NCBI GenBank assembly: GCA_016125285.1
Contig: WGMA01000062.1
Location: forward strand, 1-64,000
Source: Phycisphaera sp.
Lineage (GTDB): Bacteria; Planctomycetota; Phycisphaerae; Phycisphaerales; Zrk34
DNA length: 64,000 nucleotides
Reading direction: 5' to 3'
Positions 63,416 through 64,000 of this stretch are shown here, one piece after another (positions within the stretch are counted from its first letter, which is position 1; each line of letters begins with the position of its first letter). The notes under the pieces are model-generated. The model searched no databases. It was not told the origin of the DNA and saw only the letters and a list, made by a program, of their open reading frames with translations. A program made the position numbers and the translations under genes.

Positions 63416-64000
63416 TCAACTGACGTATTCAAACCCCACACTGCGCGCCAGGCGAAATCCGAAATCGGTAAAGCGCTTGTCCGGCGCGAGGCTGCTGCGT
63501 GCGGCGTTGCGGCAGTATTTGATGTCGTGTCGCCACGATCCGCCACGGGCGGCGCGGCGGTCGGTCGGCGTGAGTGGCCCGCGCGGGTTGTCGCGGGGAC
63601 TGACGGCGTAGTAGCCGCGGTCGTACCAGTCGGCGCACCACTCGTGAACATTGTCGGCGATGTGCCACAGGCCGAACGCATTTCGACCCGCCCCGCCGTC
63701 GCTGCACACGGGCATCGGCCGCCCGGTGATCGGTCCGCTCAGTCCACGCTCATAGACACCCTCCAGCGGCAGCGGTTCGTCGCCCCACGGATACGCCTGC
63801 CCCGCCGCGCCGCCCCGCGCCGCGTATTCCCGCTGCGCCTCGGTCGGCAGGTGATACACGCGCTCATCGCCCGACTCGCGGTGCGCGTTGAGCCAAGCCG
63901 CGTACGCCACCGCGTCGTGCCAACTCGGCCCGCACACCGGGCAGTCGTCGACCATGAACAACGCATCGCCCCAGCCGCTCGGCGTCGGATGATTCGTCGC
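63416..64000 (-). CDS. SUMF1-fold protein (partial, 5' end outside window)
   Basis: The frame is open to the window edge; 194 codons are visible plus stop. Typical of the formylglycine-generating-enzyme/SUMF1 fold: VCGPSWHDAVAYAAWL, YHLPTEAQREYAARGG, AYPWGDE, NAFGLWHIADNVHEWCADWYD, RAARGGSW and the end FGFRLARSVGFEY. The paired Cys of true formylglycine-generating enzymes (pattern C-H-x3-Y-C) are not present after GGSW; only Y-C-R-N-A-A-R. It is likely not a sulfatase activator but another member of this large family. It faces the ATPase gene across 24 bp. Confidence 0.82.
   Translation of the reverse strand, partial: ATNHPTPSGWGDALFMVDDCPVCGPSWHDAVAYAAWLNAHRESGDERVYHLPTEAQREYAARGGAAGQAYPWGDEPLPLEGVYERGLSGPITGRPMPVCSDGGAGRNAFGLWHIADNVHEWCADWYDRGYYAVSPRDNPRGPLTPTDRRAARGGSWRHDIKYCRNAARSSLAPDKRFTDFGFRLARSVGFEYVS

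Noticed and set aside
63416-64000. SUMF1-fold protein as the formylglycine-generating enzyme for the sulfatase
   Set aside because: The reactive cysteine pair after GGSW is missing in the visible sequence.

Overview
The window is GC-rich, densely coded chromosome with no rRNA, tRNA, CRISPR array or insertion sequence that I could find. The gene content points to Planctomycetota, most likely a Phycisphaerae-type lineage: DUF4159 proteins in tandem, ECF sigma / FecR / prepilin-type cassettes, a secreted sulfatase, a GH88-like hydrolase, a SUMF1-fold protein and WXG100-like proteins next to an FtsK/SpoIIIE ATPase. This placement is inferred from families, not from a marker gene. Function names rest on motif reading without database searches.

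Layout. 1-2600: end of one DUF4159 protein and a full paralogue. 2870-8120: kinase-like protein, small exported or membrane proteins, an RRM RNA-binding protein and dprA. 8222-13644: upp, a fused 5-oxoprolinase translationally coupled to a SLOG/LOG-like protein, and a conserved hypothetical. 13649-17105: molybdenum-cofactor genes (moaE-moaD on minus; moeA, moaC, mogA on plus) and a VOC protein. 17109-24763 (minus): aldehyde dehydrogenase, acetolactate-synthase-like enzyme, an NAD-type and an NADP-type glutamate dehydrogenase, trpE. 24864-26404: a fumarylacetoacetase-family enzyme and a membrane protein. 26578-32423: the fatty-acid cluster rpmF-plsX-fabH-fabD-fabG-acpP-fabF. 32514-37470 (minus): priA, a glycosylasparaginase-type hydrolase, serA. 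37696-41096: rpsO-pnp and a cold-shock protein with a long leader. 41328-42182: a histidine kinase.

42269-48828 holds two tandem sigma factor / FecR / prepilin-like cassettes whose genes overlap by ATGA or GTGA. 49382-52729: leuC, a YhbY-type RNA-binding protein and a GT39-like glycosyltransferase. 52756-58097: a sulfatase, an exported inorganic pyrophosphatase, then SDR-GH88-SDR, suggesting breakdown of a sulfated uronate polysaccharide. 58227-63391 is the most unusual part: two short WXG100-like proteins, a coiled-coil protein and a 1320-residue membrane-anchored FtsK/SpoIIIE ATPase, resembling a minimal type VII-secretion-like locus. The window ends inside a SUMF1-fold gene.

Between genes there are heptamer-period tandem repeats, two of them arranged as inverted pairs, several clear intrinsic terminators, and -10 boxes placed so close to start codons that leaderless mRNAs are likely.
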